The translations under genes were made by a program, and so were the position numbers. A stretch of DNA of 64,000 bases from the NCBI RefSeq assembly GCF_023715895.1, contig NZ_JAMBOO010000002.1, positions 62,001 through 126,000 on the forward strand. Reading direction: 5' to 3'. This document shows, in pieces, positions 9,313 through 18,217 of the stretch. The notes beneath the pieces were generated by a model that made no database searches, was not told where the DNA came from, and was given only the letters and a program-made list of their open reading frames with translations. Origin of the DNA: Domibacillus indicus. GTDB taxonomy: Bacteria; Bacillota; Bacilli; Bacillales; Domibacillaceae. Position 1 is the first letter of the stretch. Each line of letters opens with the position of its first letter.

Positions 9313-10113
9313 TCAATAATCGTGAAAAGGGTGGTCATCGTTAATTAAAATACGCTCTATCGACTTGGCACGTCCTGTTTTCCGGTCTGTTTGAATGAGA
9401 CATGCTGATAATTGGGTGCGTCCTTCTTTTGGCACCTCGAATCGGGCCGGGAGCTGGTTTTGAAACTTTTGGATAATCGTTTCTCTTTCCATGCCTAAAA
9501 TCCCGTCGTACGGCCCTGTCATGCCTACATCCGTTAAATAAGCGGTTCCGCCTGGCAGCACCCGATTGTCTGCTGTCTGTACATGTGTGTGTGTGCCGAC
9601 AACAGCCGTTACCCGTCCATCTAAAAACCAGCCCATTGCCTGCTTCTCGCTTGTTGTTTCCGCATGAAAATCAACAAAAATAAACGGCGTCCGCTTTCTT
9701 GCTTCTTCTACAAGCTGATCTGCTTTTTGAAACGGGCAGTCCAGATCGTTCATAAATACGCGGCCTTGTAAATTAATAACTGCTACTTCGAATTCACCGG
9801 CCGGCACATAAGCAATCCCTTTTCCTGGAACGGATGCTGGAAAGTTCGCCGGACGGACGAGCCATTTTGCCCCATCAATAAAATTAAATATATCCCGATT
9901 GTCCCATGCATGGTTGCCGAGTGTGACGGCGTTGGCACCATCCTGCATAAAGGTTTTATAAATTTTTTCTGTAATGCCGCGTCCCGCCGCTGCATTTTCA
10001 CCGTTAATGATGGTAATAGCCGGGCGGTATTTTTTCTTTAATTTCGGCACGTACTCACTTACCATATCGCGTCCCGGGGAGCCGACAACGTCCCCAACAA
10101 ATAATAAATCCAT
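9313..10113 (-). CDS. ymdB: YmdB-type phosphodiesterase (2',3'-cyclic nucleotide)
   Basis: Calcineurin-like metallophosphoesterase; in B. subtilis YmdB controls the switch between motility and biofilm gene expression and acts on RNase Y. All metal and catalytic residues of the family are visible with the same numbering: D8, E39, N40, N67, H68, H150, H175 and H177. The protein has 266 residues. The frame is open 21 codons upstream, but ATG 10111-10113 has AAGGAG 5 nt before it and gives the family start MDLLFVGDVVGSPGRDM. It lies just after rny, separated by the rny terminator, so read-through or its own promoter would be needed. Confidence 0.95.
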   Translation of the reverse strand: MDLLFVGDVVGSPGRDMVSEYVPKLKKKYRPAITIINGENAAAGRGITEKIYKTFMQDGANAVTLGNHAWDNRDIFNFIDGAKWLVRPANFPASVPGKGIAYVPAGEFEVAVINLQGRVFMNDLDCPFQKADQLVEEARKRTPFIFVDFHAETTSEKQAMGWFLDGRVTAVVGTHTHVQTADNRVLPGGTAYLTDVGMTGPYDGILGMERETIIQKFQNQLPARFEVPKEGRTQLSACLIQTDRKTGRAKSIERILINDDHPFHDY

Positions 10114-10137
10114 ATTTCTCCTTCTTTCTTCTTGTAA

Positions 10138-10173
10138 AAAAAGAAAAGCGGTGTGATTTTCGCACACCGCTTT
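10138..10173 (-). terminator. Terminator after rny
   Basis: 11-bp stem (10145-10155 with 10163-10173) and T-rich tract on the minus strand (10138-10147), lying between the rny stop and the ymdB ribosome binding site. Confidence 0.85.
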
Positions 10174-10176
10174 CAC

Positions 10177-11739
10177 TTATTTTGCGTATTCAACTGCTCT
10201 CGTTTCACGAATAACGGTTACTTTAATATGGCCCGGATAATCGAGCTCCCCTTCAATTCGTTTGCGAATATCGCGTGCAAGACGGTGAGCCTGCAAATCA
10301 TCAATTTGCTCTGGTTTCACCATAATCCGTACTTCGCGTCCGGCTTGAATGGCAAATGATTTTTCAACACCATCGTATGATTCCGAAATTTCTTCCAGTT
10401 TTTCCAAACGACGGATGTAATTTTCAAGTGTTTCGCTTCGTGCACCCGGTCGTGCGGCAGACAAGGCATCTGCTGCTGCAACAAGAACGGCAATAACAGA
10501 TGTTGGCTCTGTGTCACCGTGGTGAGAAGCAATGCTGTTGATGACAACAGGATGTTCTTTATACTTTTGACCAAGTTCTACACCGATTTCAACGTGGCTG
10601 CCTTCTACTTCATGATCGACTGCTTTACCGATGTCATGAAGCAGGCCTGCTCGGCGGGCAAGTGTTTCATCTTCGCCAAGTTCCGCTGCCAGTAAGCCGG
10701 AAAGATAAGCCACTTCGATCGAGTGTTTCAGTACGTTTTGCCCATAGCTTGTCCGGTATTTCAAGCGGCCGAGAATTTTGATGAGATCTGGATGCAATCC
10801 ATGGACGCCGACATCAAATGTGGTTTGTTCGCCAATTTCACGAATATGCTCATCCAATTCACGCCGGGCTTTATCCACCATTTCCTCGATACGCGCCGGA
10901 TGAATACGTCCATCCTGCACCAATTTCTCCAACGCAATGCGGGCCGTTTCACGGCGAATTGGATCAAAGCCGGAAAGGATGACCGCTTCAGGTGTATCAT
11001 CGATAATTAAATCGATACCGGTAAGCGTTTCAAGTGTACGGATATTCCGCCCCTCGCGCCCGATAATGCGCCCTTTCATTTCATCATTTGGCAGTGAAAC
11101 GACGGATACGGTCGTTTCTGCCACATGGTCAGCTGCACAGCGCTGGATGGCAAGTGATAGTACTTCACGTGCTTTTTTATCGGATTCTTCCTTCGCACGT
11201 TGTTCATTTTCTTTCACCATGATTGCAATATCGTGGGATAATTCCTGTTCCGTCCGTTCTAAAATGATGGAGCGTGCATCTTCACGTGTCAGAGCGGAAA
11301 TTCGCTCAAGCTCGGATTGCTGCTTTTTCACCATCTCATCCACTTTGCTGTCCATCTCTTCAATATGTTGTTGTCTTGTGTTTAACGATGCCTCTTTGTT
11401 TTCAAGAGTTTCTTCCCGTTTATTCAGGGATTCATCTTTTCGATCAAGGTTTTCTTCTTTTTGAAGGAGGCGGTTTTCCTGTTTTTGCAATTCATTTCGT
11501 CTCTCACGGAGTTCGTGCTCTGTTTCCGTGCGCAATTTATGAATTTCATCTTTTGCCTCTAAAAGAGCTTCTTTTTTCGACGCTTCCGCTTCCCGCTTTG
11601 CATCTTCAACAATCTGGTCAGCAACGCTGCGCGCGCCTGCGATTTTTGATTCGGCAATTGATTTTCTTACAAAATAGCCAACAACGACACCAATGATAAG
11701 GCCAAGCAAAATGGAGATGATTGTAATGGGTTCCATCAT
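10177..11739 (-). CDS. rny: Ribonuclease Y
   Basis: Membrane-anchored endoribonuclease that starts decay of most mRNAs in Bacillus. Order of parts in the 520-residue protein: one N-terminal membrane helix (about 5-25, [18 protein letters not shown]), a long charged coiled coil (about 30-200), a KH domain with [11 protein letters not shown] (about 215-275), and an HD domain with the [10 protein letters not shown] metal site (about 340-440). Two ATGs in a row at the start (11739 and 11736) follow AGGAGGTG; the second has the better spacing. It has its own strong SigA promoter and a terminator. RicA, encoded nearby, modulates its activity in B. subtilis. Confidence 0.97.
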   Translation of the reverse strand: MMEPITIISILLGLIIGVVVGYFVRKSIAESKIAGARSVADQIVEDAKREAEASKKEALLEAKDEIHKLRTETEHELRERRNELQKQENRLLQKEENLDRKDESLNKREETLENKEASLNTRQQHIEEMDSKVDEMVKKQQSELERISALTREDARSIILERTEQELSHDIAIMVKENEQRAKEESDKKAREVLSLAIQRCAADHVAETTVSVVSLPNDEMKGRIIGREGRNIRTLETLTGIDLIIDDTPEAVILSGFDPIRRETARIALEKLVQDGRIHPARIEEMVDKARRELDEHIREIGEQTTFDVGVHGLHPDLIKILGRLKYRTSYGQNVLKHSIEVAYLSGLLAAELGEDETLARRAGLLHDIGKAVDHEVEGSHVEIGVELGQKYKEHPVVINSIASHHGDTEPTSVIAVLVAAADALSAARPGARSETLENYIRRLEKLEEISESYDGVEKSFAIQAGREVRIMVKPEQIDDLQAHRLARDIRKRIEGELDYPGHIKVTVIRETRAVEYAK

Positions 11740-11864
11740 TTCACCTCCTCTTGCTATAAATAATTGTCATGTGCTTCACATGTTGGCTGCTGTCGCATAA
11801 GTTATGAAACAAACAGCACTACATTTCCATTTTCAAGATAAAAAATGTCAAATATACAAGTTTA

Positions 11865-11893
11865 ATTTTATCGGTGTAAAATTTCATTGTCAA
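11865..11893 (-). promoter_or_regulatory. SigA promoter of rny
   Basis: On the minus strand TTGACA (11888-11893), 17 bp, TAAAAT (11865-11870). The leader would be about 120 nt. A second TTGACA on the same strand (11846-11851) lacks a convincing -10 at 17 bp. Confidence 0.75.
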
Positions 11894-11933
11894 GGTTTTC
11901 TCCATGAAACCCCTCATTTCGGAAGAGCCTAAC

Positions 11934-11974
11934 AAAAAAGCAGGAAAACGGGCTGACCCGCTCTCCTGCTTTTT
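11934..11974 (-). terminator. Terminator after recA
   Basis: 11-bp arms (11935-11945 with 11964-11974) flank a partly paired loop, and six T residues follow on the minus strand; it lies 4 nt past the recA stop. Confidence 0.88.
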
Positions 11975-11977
11975 CTC

Positions 11978-13027
11978 TTATTCTTCGTCAAACAACGTAT
12001 CCGCTCCGTTGTCTTCTTCCGCCGGCGGAAGCTCCTGAACATTGTCCAATCCATAACGCTCACGGATTTTCATCATAATCTCGTGACGTACATCTGGATT
12101 TTCTTTCAAGAACTGTTTCGCATTTTCACGGCCCTGTCCAAGACGTTCACCATTGTATGAATACCAGGCGCCGCTTTTTTCCACAATATCTTCTTCAGAA
12201 CCAAGGTCGATGATTTCCCCTTCACGCGAGATGCCTTCTCCATACATAATATCTACTTCGGCTACGCGGAACGGCGGCGCTACTTTGTTTTTCACGACTT
12301 TGATTTTTGTTTTGTTTCCGACAATGTCGTTCCCTTGTTTCAACGCTTCTGCACGTCTTACTTCAAGACGAATAGAGCTGTAGAATTTAAGCGCACGTCC
12401 GCCTGGAGTTGTTTCCGGGTTTCCGAACATAATCCCTACTTTTTCACGGATCTGGTTGATAAAGATCGCGATCGTGTTTGATTTATTGATCGCACCTGAT
12501 AATTTACGAAGCGCCTGCGACATCAAACGTGCCTGCAAGCCGACGTGCGACGCACCCATTTCGCCTTCAATTTCCGCTTTTGGTACAAGTGCAGCTACCG
12601 AGTCAACTACGATAATATCAATCGCGCCGCTGCGTACAAGAGCTTCTGCAATTTCAAGTGCCTGCTCACCTGTATCCGGCTGTGATAGAAGAAGCTCATC
12701 GATGTTTACGCCAAGTTTCTGTGCATAAACCGGATCAAGCGCATGCTCAGCATCGATAAAAGCAGCTTGTCCGCCTTTTGCCTGTACTTCTGCAATTGCG
12801 TGAAGAGCAACCGTTGTTTTACCAGAGCTTTCCGGTCCATAGATTTCGACAACACGCCCGCGAGGATAGCCGCCTACTCCAAGGGCGGAGTCAAGTGCAA
12901 GCGATCCACTCGGTGTAGTGGACACACGGCGCTCTGCCTGCTCACCAAGCTTCATAACCGAGCCTTTACCGAATTGTTTTTCAATTTGTTTAAGTGCCAT
13001 ATCTAAGGCAGCCTGACGATCGTTCAC
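11978..13027 (-). CDS. recA: Recombinase RecA
   Basis: Strand-exchange protein and co-protease for LexA in the SOS response. 349 residues with Walker A GPESSGKT at 64-71, the L1/L2 DNA-binding loops, the [12 protein letters not shown] segment and the acidic C-terminus ([11 protein letters not shown]). The start is GTG (13025-13027) 9 nt after GAGGAGG, giving [20 protein letters not shown] as expected. It is a single-gene unit controlled by a LexA box and SigA promoter and closed by its own terminator. Confidence 0.98.
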   Translation of the reverse strand: MNDRQAALDMALKQIEKQFGKGSVMKLGEQAERRVSTTPSGSLALDSALGVGGYPRGRVVEIYGPESSGKTTVALHAIAEVQAKGGQAAFIDAEHALDPVYAQKLGVNIDELLLSQPDTGEQALEIAEALVRSGAIDIIVVDSVAALVPKAEIEGEMGASHVGLQARLMSQALRKLSGAINKSNTIAIFINQIREKVGIMFGNPETTPGGRALKFYSSIRLEVRRAEALKQGNDIVGNKTKIKVVKNKVAPPFRVAEVDIMYGEGISREGEIIDLGSEEDIVEKSGAWYSYNGERLGQGRENAKQFLKENPDVRHEIMMKIRERYGLDNVQELPPAEEDNGADTLFDEE

Positions 13028-13102
13028 TATAAAATTCCTCCTCTAAAATGTGTATCTATATGGGAACAGCTGTTATGCCGGTTGTTGTTTTAACCTGCTT
13101 TA

Positions 13103-13131
13103 ACTATACCTTAATTGACGGTGAATTACAA
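13103..13131 (-). promoter_or_regulatory. SigA promoter of recA
   Basis: On the minus strand TTGTAA (13126-13131), 17 bp, TATAGT (13103-13108). The LexA box lies 8 nt upstream of the -35, a position where bound LexA would interfere with polymerase. Confidence 0.65.
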
Positions 13132-13139
13132 GCAAAAAA

Positions 13140-13153
13140 CGAACATTTATTCG
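13140..13153 (-). promoter_or_regulatory. LexA (DinR) SOS box
   Basis: CGAATAAATGTTCG on the minus strand matches the Bacillus SOS consensus CGAAC-n4-GTTCG with one change (C to T in the left arm). Placed just upstream of the recA -35. Confidence 0.8.
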
Positions 13154-13301
13154 ATTTTTTCATCCTTCCTAAAATTGGAATATGCTTGTGGAATGAAGAG
13201 ATAGAATTGAGTAAAAAGCTATGAAGAAAAAGAAGATCAGTTGAAGATTTTTATTTGCTTCAACCGGTTTACTGCTTTCTTATTATACCACGAAACCTAT
13301 T

Positions 13302-13330
13302 AAAAAAGCCCGCCGGAACTACCGGCGGAC
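13302..13330 (-). terminator. Terminator downstream of cinA
   Basis: GC-rich stem (arms 13308-13316 and 13322-13330, one mismatch) followed on the minus strand by six T residues (13302-13307). It ends the pgsA-cinA message about 110 nt after the cinA stop. Confidence 0.88.
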
Positions 13331-13439
13331 CTACATTTATGAAGAAATTTTTTGTCTATAAAACTGTCGTGCCAAGTCGGCTTTCCGGCCTTCTGCCAGC
13401 CATGAATCATGACGCTCGTTTCTTCGAAAAACGCCCTTT

Positions 13440-14690
13440 TCAGCCCTGCTCGGCTTCATCAAGCAAAGCAAGCAAATAGTGGCAGCCATATTTGACTGTA
13501 CGCTTGCGGATGCCAGCCCGGCTTCCAGCCATTTTCAGCGGATGAACAATGGTCTGCTGCCCTGCACGCGCAATCGCCAGGAAGACAGTGCCCGGCTCGT
13601 GCCCTTCTAATGGGTCCGGCCCCGCTGCTCCTGTGAAAGAAATGCCGATGTCAGCGCCGCACAGCTCACGAACATTTTCAGCCAATTCTTTTGCACATTC
13701 TGCGCTGACTGCCCCATGAGCCGCTAACGTTTCACTTTTTACCCCCAGCACCTTATGTTTCACTTCGTTTGTGTAACAAACGATGCCGCCTTTTACAACA
13801 GCGCTTGTACCAGGGACCGCTGTAAGTTCACCCGAAAACAAGCCGCCGGTTAAGCTTTCTGCAGCAGCAACCGTCACTTGCTTTTCTTTTAATTTCGCCG
13901 CCAGTTCAGCCGCGATCGTCGTTTCTCCATAGCCATAGAAAAAAGCACCGACCCGCTTTAAAATGTCGTCTTCTGCCTGCTGAATCAAACGTTCTGCTTC
14001 TGCTAACGATTCATGCTTGGCCGTAATCCGCAAAATAACTTCTCCGTCTCCTGCGAGCGGAGCAATTGTCGGATTGGTCTGCTTGACTAAAATATCGTCG
14101 ATTTCTGTTTCAAGTGCTGATTCGCCAATGCCGAAAAACCGCAGCACGCGCGACTCAATGCGCTCTACTTTTTCCATTGTCTTTAAAATTTCAGCGCGGC
14201 CGTAGTTCGTAAACATCGGCTGCATTTCACGCGGCGGACCCGGAAGAAGCATATAATATGTGTCGTCTGTTTTTGTAAACATCCCCGGAGCCATGCCGTT
14301 ATCGTTTGGCAGCACGGTGCTGCCTTCGATCACGAGCGCTTGTTTTTTATTGTTTTCCGTCATGATACGGCCGGTTTTTTGAAAGTACGCCTCGATACTT
14401 TCAAGCGCTTCTTCGTTGTATTCGAGCGTCTTACCAATTAAACGGGCAATGGTTTCTTTTGTTAAGTCGTCTTTTGTCGGACCGAGGCCGCCTGAAAACA
14501 CGATTAAATCCGCCCGTTTTTGCGCAAGCTGAACGGCGTCCACTAAACGCTGCTCATTATCGCCGACGACCGTATGATAATAAACGTTTACACCGATTTC
14601 CGCCAGATGCTGAGACAGGAAGCGGGCATTGGTATTGGTGATCTGGCCAAGCAATAATTCAGATCCTACTGCGATAATTTCTGCATTCAT
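13440..14690 (-). CDS. cinA: CinA, competence/damage-inducible protein with NMN deamidase domain
   Basis: Two-domain protein of 416 residues, the B. subtilis length. The N-terminal molybdopterin-binding-like (COG1058) domain begins with [13 protein letters not shown] and holds the [11 protein letters not shown] motif. The C-terminal PncC/CinA domain (about 255-410) has the AAESLTGG motif and [11 protein letters not shown], typical of nicotinamide mononucleotide deamidase. The frame is open 29 codons upstream, but ATG 14688-14690 gives the family start; AAGGAG lies a rather long 12 nt before it. It follows pgsA after a 64-nt gap containing a hairpin, and precedes recA as in B. subtilis, where cinA-recA are co-induced in competence. 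Confidence 0.95.
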   Translation of the reverse strand: MNAEIIAVGSELLLGQITNTNARFLSQHLAEIGVNVYYHTVVGDNEQRLVDAVQLAQKRADLIVFSGGLGPTKDDLTKETIARLIGKTLEYNEEALESIEAYFQKTGRIMTENNKKQALVIEGSTVLPNDNGMAPGMFTKTDDTYYMLLPGPPREMQPMFTNYGRAEILKTMEKVERIESRVLRFFGIGESALETEIDDILVKQTNPTIAPLAGDGEVILRITAKHESLAEAERLIQQAEDDILKRVGAFFYGYGETTIAAELAAKLKEKQVTVAAAESLTGGLFSGELTAVPGTSAVVKGGIVCYTNEVKHKVLGVKSETLAAHGAVSAECAKELAENVRELCGADIGISFTGAAGPDPLEGHEPGTVFLAIARAGQQTIVHPLKMAGSRAGIRKRTVKYGCHYLLALLDEAEQG

Positions 14691-14721
14691 CTTATGTATA
14701 CACTCCTTTTTAGTAAGCGAA

Positions 14722-14748
14722 AGGCACCGTGGAGAATCCAGGGTGCCT
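14722..14748 (-). other. Hairpin between pgsA and cinA
   Basis: AGGCACC/GGTGCCT arms of 7 bp (14722-14728 and 14742-14748) lie between the pgsA stop and the cinA ribosome binding site. The following TTTCGCTT is a poor U-tract, so this is at most a leaky terminator or a message-stabilising stem. Confidence 0.5.
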
Positions 14749-14754
14749 CTTTGC

Positions 14755-15333
14755 TCATTTCGAGTCTTTAAAAACATCTTTGTTTAACTTAAAGTAATCC
14801 CAGCCGGACCAAAGCGTGAAGAACAGGGCCACCCACAGCATAATATCGCCAAATGGAAAGCCTATGCTTTCAAACGGCGCATTATGCAGCAGCAAAACGG
14901 CAATGGCAACGATCTGCGTCCACGTTTTGATTTTCCCAAGCATATTCGCTGCCACCACTTCGCCCGTTTCCGCCAGAATGAGGCGAAGCCCTGTTACCGC
15001 AAACTCGCGGCAAATAATGGCGATGACAATCCACGCGGGTGCGAGCTGCAGTTCCACAAGTATAATAAGCGCTGCTGATACAAGCAGTTTGTCTGCCAAT
15101 GGATCGAGAAACTTGCCGAAATTCGTTACCAGGTTGTACTTTCTTGCAATGTAGCCATCAATCCAATCTGTCGTTGAAGCAATGATGAAAAGAAGCGCTC
15201 CGACAAAATGCTCGACTGGCATATTCGTTCCCAAAACCCGTATTGTTCCCCATCCAAAATCAACCGACATAATTAAGATAAAGAATGGAATCATTAAAAT
15301 ACGTGAAATGGTAATTTTATTAGGTAAATTCAA
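14755..15333 (-). CDS. pgsA: CDP-diacylglycerol--glycerol-3-phosphate 3-phosphatidyltransferase
   Basis: Essential membrane enzyme that commits CDP-diacylglycerol to phosphatidylglycerol. The CDP-alcohol phosphotransferase motif is complete: D56, D59, G60, A63, R64, G73, D77 and D81. There are about five or six hydrophobic segments in 192 residues. The start codon is TTG (15331-15333) with GGAGGG 7 nt before it, giving [12 protein letters not shown]; no ATG fits. It lies 24 nt after rodZ, so rodZ-pgsA-cinA are probably one message. Confidence 0.95.
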   Translation of the reverse strand: MNLPNKITISRILMIPFFILIMSVDFGWGTIRVLGTNMPVEHFVGALLFIIASTTDWIDGYIARKYNLVTNFGKFLDPLADKLLVSAALIILVELQLAPAWIVIAIICREFAVTGLRLILAETGEVVAANMLGKIKTWTQIVAIAVLLLHNAPFESIGFPFGDIMLWVALFFTLWSGWDYFKLNKDVFKDSK

Positions 15334-15357
15334 AACTGTTCCCTCCAGAAACGACCG

Positions 15358-16242
15358 TTATTGTGCTTTCGGGCGAATGATAATATCCTGCAGCACCTGG
15401 CTGTCTGCCGGCAGTTTGTATGCAAGTGCCTGGCCATTCACCGTAATAACGGTATCCGGGGCAAAGCCGACTTTAATCTTCGCTTCTTTTTGACCGGTCA
15501 TATTATGTGTTTGCGTTTGTCCTTTTGCAAGCATGCCGCTGAAATAGCTTTTGCCGCTTCCGTCCGTAATTTCAATCCATGTTTCTCCTTTGGAAGCAAC
15601 AGCAATTTCTAGCTTGTCCGCTCCGGAAAGCTCATAAACCGTCTGGCGTCCGCTTGTAGATACGGCTGAAAGTGTTTGAGCCGGTGCAGCTGGTTTAGCC
15701 GGTTCTGCTTTTTCTTCCTCAGCTGGTTTTTCCTCGGTTGCCGGTGTTTCTTCCACAGCCGGTTTCTCTGTTTGCGGCTCTTCTACCTGTACCTCTTCCT
15801 CTACAGCCGGATCACTTTCTGAACCGCTTTTTGGAATAAGCACATAAACGAGTGCAATCGCGCCAATGATAAACGCCCCTACTAAAAGCTTCGGCAGATA
15901 ATCAAGCCATTTAGAAGATTCACGAACGGGCTTTGATGCATCAACGCGTGTTTTCTGCTCAGACAAAGCGGCGCCCGTTGGACGAAGCGGCACTTCATCT
16001 TCGTTAGAGGACGGCACCTCGCTTTTAAATTCTTCAAATAGTTGTTCTGCATTTAAACCGACCGCTTCCGCATATTGCTTAATAAATGCCCGGACATAAA
16101 ACTTGCCCGGCATAATGTCGTATGTGCCTTCTTCAATACCTTCAAGATACCGTTTTTGAATTTTAGTGGTTTCCTGAACATCTGAAAGTGACATTCCTTT
16201 TGCTTCGCGCGCTTCCTTCAATCTTCTCCCTAATTCTGTCAC
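15358..16242 (-). CDS. rodZ: RodZ-like cytoskeletal/cell-shape protein (YmfM)
   Basis: Links the MreB cytoskeleton to the wall-elongation machinery. Residues 1-70 form an Xre-like helix-turn-helix domain (TELGRRLKEAREAKGMSLSD), a basic/linker stretch leads to one membrane helix near residue 110-130 (LLVGAFIIGAIALVYVLI), then an extracellular low-complexity linker rich in E, P, A and K (about 135-195), then a C-terminal DUF4115 beta domain. The frame opens at GTG 16251, but GTG 16240-16242 is 8 nt from GGAAGG and gives the family start, so 294 residues. Confidence 0.93.
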   Translation of the reverse strand: MTELGRRLKEAREAKGMSLSDVQETTKIQKRYLEGIEEGTYDIMPGKFYVRAFIKQYAEAVGLNAEQLFEEFKSEVPSSNEDEVPLRPTGAALSEQKTRVDASKPVRESSKWLDYLPKLLVGAFIIGAIALVYVLIPKSGSESDPAVEEEVQVEEPQTEKPAVEETPATEEKPAEEEKAEPAKPAAPAQTLSAVSTSGRQTVYELSGADKLEIAVASKGETWIEITDGSGKSYFSGMLAKGQTQTHNMTGQKEAKIKVGFAPDTVITVNGQALAYKLPADSQVLQDIIIRPKAQ

Positions 16243-16260
16243 CCATAACACCTTCCAATA

Positions 16261-17052
16261 TTAAAAGTTAAACCCACCGAACTCCGAGTCCTGAAATAGG
16301 TTATTTTTTTCGACTGCTTCATATGTAATCTCTTCGTCCGGTTCATTGCGCAGCTCGATAATATAGTCAAAATCATCGATTGAGTAGTGACTGTTTTCTG
16401 CAAATACATCCGGATGCTCTACCACTTTTACAGCCGGAAGCTGCATCACTTCCCGAATAAGCTGCCAATGCTTTTCGCCGGCACGTTTGGCTGAGATCAC
16501 TCCGTCTAGAATAAAGATATTCTTTGGGCTGTATTCATCACGAAGCAGTTGTTCACGAACAGTCTGTTTAATCATGGTGGACGACATGAACAGCCATTTT
16601 TTGTTCGCGCATACACTAGCCGCGACAATAGATTCCGTTTTCCCCACTCTTGGCATGCCACGAATACCAATTAATCGATGGCCATCCATTTTGTACAATT
16701 CTGCCATAAAATCAACCAGAAGTCCAAGCTCACTTCGTACAAAGCGAAAAGTTTTCCGATCATCCGCATCGCGTTCAATATAACGGCCGTGGCGCACAGC
16801 CATTCGATCCCGCAGCTTCGGCTCCCTCAGTTTCACAATTTCAATCGTGTCCATTGTGCGCAAAATAGATTCAAGACGCTTGATTTGGTCTTCACTTTCC
16901 GCCCGCATTAATAAACCGCGGTTTTGATCATCTACACCGTTAATCGTGACAATATTAATCGACAGCATGCCCAAGAGAGAAGAAATATCCCCGAGCAGGC
17001 CGGGACGGTTTTTTTTAATTTTGTATTCAAGGTAATATTCTTTTTTGACCAT
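16261..17052 (-). CDS. ymfK: YmfK family protein (ACT domain plus P-loop, DUF3388)
   Basis: Conserved in Bacillaceae next to pgsA; function unknown. The first 75 residues look like an ACT domain (KNRPGLLGDISSLLGMLSI, NIVTINGVDD), a fold that usually binds an amino acid. A Walker A-type sequence GMPRVGKT lies at 132-139, and the rest resembles a P-loop NTPase. Two ATGs are adjacent; the second (17050-17052) is better spaced from GGAGG. It lies 18 nt before rodZ. A 7-bp hairpin (17066-17089) sits just ahead of the ribosome binding site. I can name the family but not the role. Confidence 0.9.
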   Translation of the reverse strand: MVKKEYYLEYKIKKNRPGLLGDISSLLGMLSINIVTINGVDDQNRGLLMRAESEDQIKRLESILRTMDTIEIVKLREPKLRDRMAVRHGRYIERDADDRKTFRFVRSELGLLVDFMAELYKMDGHRLIGIRGMPRVGKTESIVAASVCANKKWLFMSSTMIKQTVREQLLRDEYSPKNIFILDGVISAKRAGEKHWQLIREVMQLPAVKVVEHPDVFAENSHYSIDDFDYIIELRNEPDEEITYEAVEKNNLFQDSEFGGFNF

Positions 17053-17065
17053 CATATTCCTCCAG

Positions 17066-17089
17066 CATGGCTTGTATAGTGCAGCCATG
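17066..17089 (-). repeat. Inverted repeat ahead of ymfK
   Basis: CATGGCT (17066-17072) and AGCCATG (17083-17089), perfect 7-bp arms with a 10-nt spacer, directly upstream of the ymfK ribosome binding site. It could be an operator or a leader stem; nothing else supports either. Confidence 0.45.
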
Positions 17090-17139
17090 GACCCTTTTAC
17101 TATAATAAAGGATATTATGTATTTTTAAAAGCACAAGTA

Positions 17140-17180
17140 AAAAGAAAACCCCTTCCAGCTTCAGACAGCTGGAAAGGGTT
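17140..17180 (-). terminator. Terminator after ymfJ
   Basis: 14-bp stem with one mismatch (17147-17160 with 17167-17180) and a T-rich tract on the minus strand (TTTTCTTTTT). It ends the ymfFHIJ message. Confidence 0.85.
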
Positions 17181-17190
17181 CGCCTTTGTA

Positions 17191-17436
17191 TTATTTTTGA
17201 ACGAGTTTCATCATGCATGACGCCAGGACTTTTTGCTCAGATTCATCAGCAACAGACCATAGATCCGCTAAAACACGCTCCTGCTCGTTTTTTGGCTCTA
17301 CATTTGCCTGCAAGTAGTCACCGATCTCATATGCCAATTTGTTAACTGCTTCTTCCGGCATACCACGGTGCAGGGCATTGTCCATTCGGTTACCTAAAAA
17401 TTTCTTCCAATCCTGCCAGTTGTCAAGTACAGACAT
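17191..17436 (-). CDS. ymfJ: YmfJ family protein (DUF3243)
   Basis: Small helical protein of 81 residues found across Bacillaceae between ymfI and ymfK; function unknown. The sequence starts MSVLDNWQDWKKFLGNRMDNA and is rich in helix-forming residues, with no membrane segment or known catalytic motif. The frame is open 26 codons upstream, but ATG 17434-17436 is 9 nt after AGGAGG and gives the conserved N-terminus. It is the last gene of the ymfF-ymfH-ymfI-ymfJ unit. Confidence 0.9.
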   Translation of the reverse strand: MSVLDNWQDWKKFLGNRMDNALHRGMPEEAVNKLAYEIGDYLQANVEPKNEQERVLADLWSVADESEQKVLASCMMKLVQK

Positions 17437-17494
17437 ATTGAGCATCCTCCTTTTCAAGTAAGAATCCTCTTTAGTGTGTACCCGGCGCACGAAT

Positions 17495-18217
17495 TTATGC
17501 GTACCATCCACCATTTACCGACAGCGTGTGGCCGGTAATGTAACCGGCTTCGCTGGAAGCTAAAAAAGAAGCCGCCGAAGCAATTTCATCGGGAAGAGCA
17601 AAACGGCCAAGCGGGATATCCGAAGAGATCTCCTCTTTTTCCTCCTGGGAAAATTCGCTGTTCATCGGTGTATCTACTGCACCAGGTGCAATTGTATTTA
17701 CACGAATTCGAGACGGCCCAAGCTCTTTCGACAGCGCTTTGGCAAAAGCAATCTGGGCGCCTTTCACAGCTGAATAAACGGATTCACACGAAGCACCCGT
17801 TTCACCCCAGACCGATGAAATAAACGTGATGGAAGCCGGCGCTTTTCGAAGCAAAGCCGGCAGCAGCTCTCTCGATAAAATCATCGGCGCTTTTACATGA
17901 ACAAGCCACAGCCGTTCCATTTCTTCATCTGAGACATCCTGGAGCAGGCCGTACTGGCTCATGCCAGCGGCAAAAATGAGCGCTTCCGCTGACTGAGATG
18001 CTTCTGCCAGGCGCTGGACCTCCTGCCGGTTTGTTAAATCAGCTTGAACCGTCAAAGCTTCTCTGCCCATTTTTTGAATGGTTTGTGCCGCCCCGCGCAC
18101 CGATTCTTCGTTGCGGCTGTAGTGAAGAATGGTATCCCAGCCTGAAGCGGCCATTTTCAAGGCAATCGCACGGCCGATGCCGCCTGATGCCCCGGTAATT
18201 AACACTGTTTTTTTCAT
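17495..18217 (-). CDS. ymfI: Short-chain dehydrogenase/reductase YmfI (FabG-like)
   Basis: NAD(P)-dependent SDR of 240 residues with the cofactor motif TGASGGIG (8-15), the NAAG-like AAGMS segment near 83-87, and catalytic Ser134/135, Tyr148 and Lys152 (YSAVK). In B. subtilis YmfI reduces the 5-aminopentanone group on EF-P to 5-aminopentanol, a modification needed for full swarming; the same job is likely here from conserved position and sequence, but a general 3-oxoacyl reductase activity cannot be excluded. Its ATG directly follows the ymfH stop with no gap. Confidence 0.93.
   Translation of the reverse strand: MKKTVLITGASGGIGRAIALKMAASGWDTILHYSRNEESVRGAAQTIQKMGREALTVQADLTNRQEVQRLAEASQSAEALIFAAGMSQYGLLQDVSDEEMERLWLVHVKAPMILSRELLPALLRKAPASITFISSVWGETGASCESVYSAVKGAQIAFAKALSKELGPSRIRVNTIAPGAVDTPMNSEFSQEEKEEISSDIPLGRFALPDEIASAASFLASSEAGYITGHTLSVNGGWYA

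Larger units (their letters stand above)
13028..13439. other. 412-nt recA upstream region without a gene
   Basis: Holds, on the minus strand from right to left: 100 nt after cinA, a terminator (13302-13330), a possible extended -10 (TGG-TATAAT, 13282-13290), an inverted repeat GTTGAAG/CTTCAAC with an 11-nt spacer (13240-13264), the LexA box, the recA SigA promoter and the leader. Short open frames here (36 codons at about 13411 and 19 codons at about 13167) have no usable ribosome binding site and I do not call them genes. Confidence 0.6.

Noticed and set aside
10937-11464. Plus-strand open frame of 175 codons antisense to rny
   Set aside because: Lies wholly over the conserved rny gene; composition is the mirror of its coiled-coil codons and there is no ribosome site or family resemblance.
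13108-13167. Short frame MKKSNKCSFF overlapping the LexA box
   Set aside because: The ribosome-like GGAAGG touches the ATG, and the frame lies across the recA promoter.
13311-13411. 36-codon minus-strand frame between cinA and recA
   Set aside because: No ribosome binding site and it runs through the terminator stem, so it is not a credible gene.
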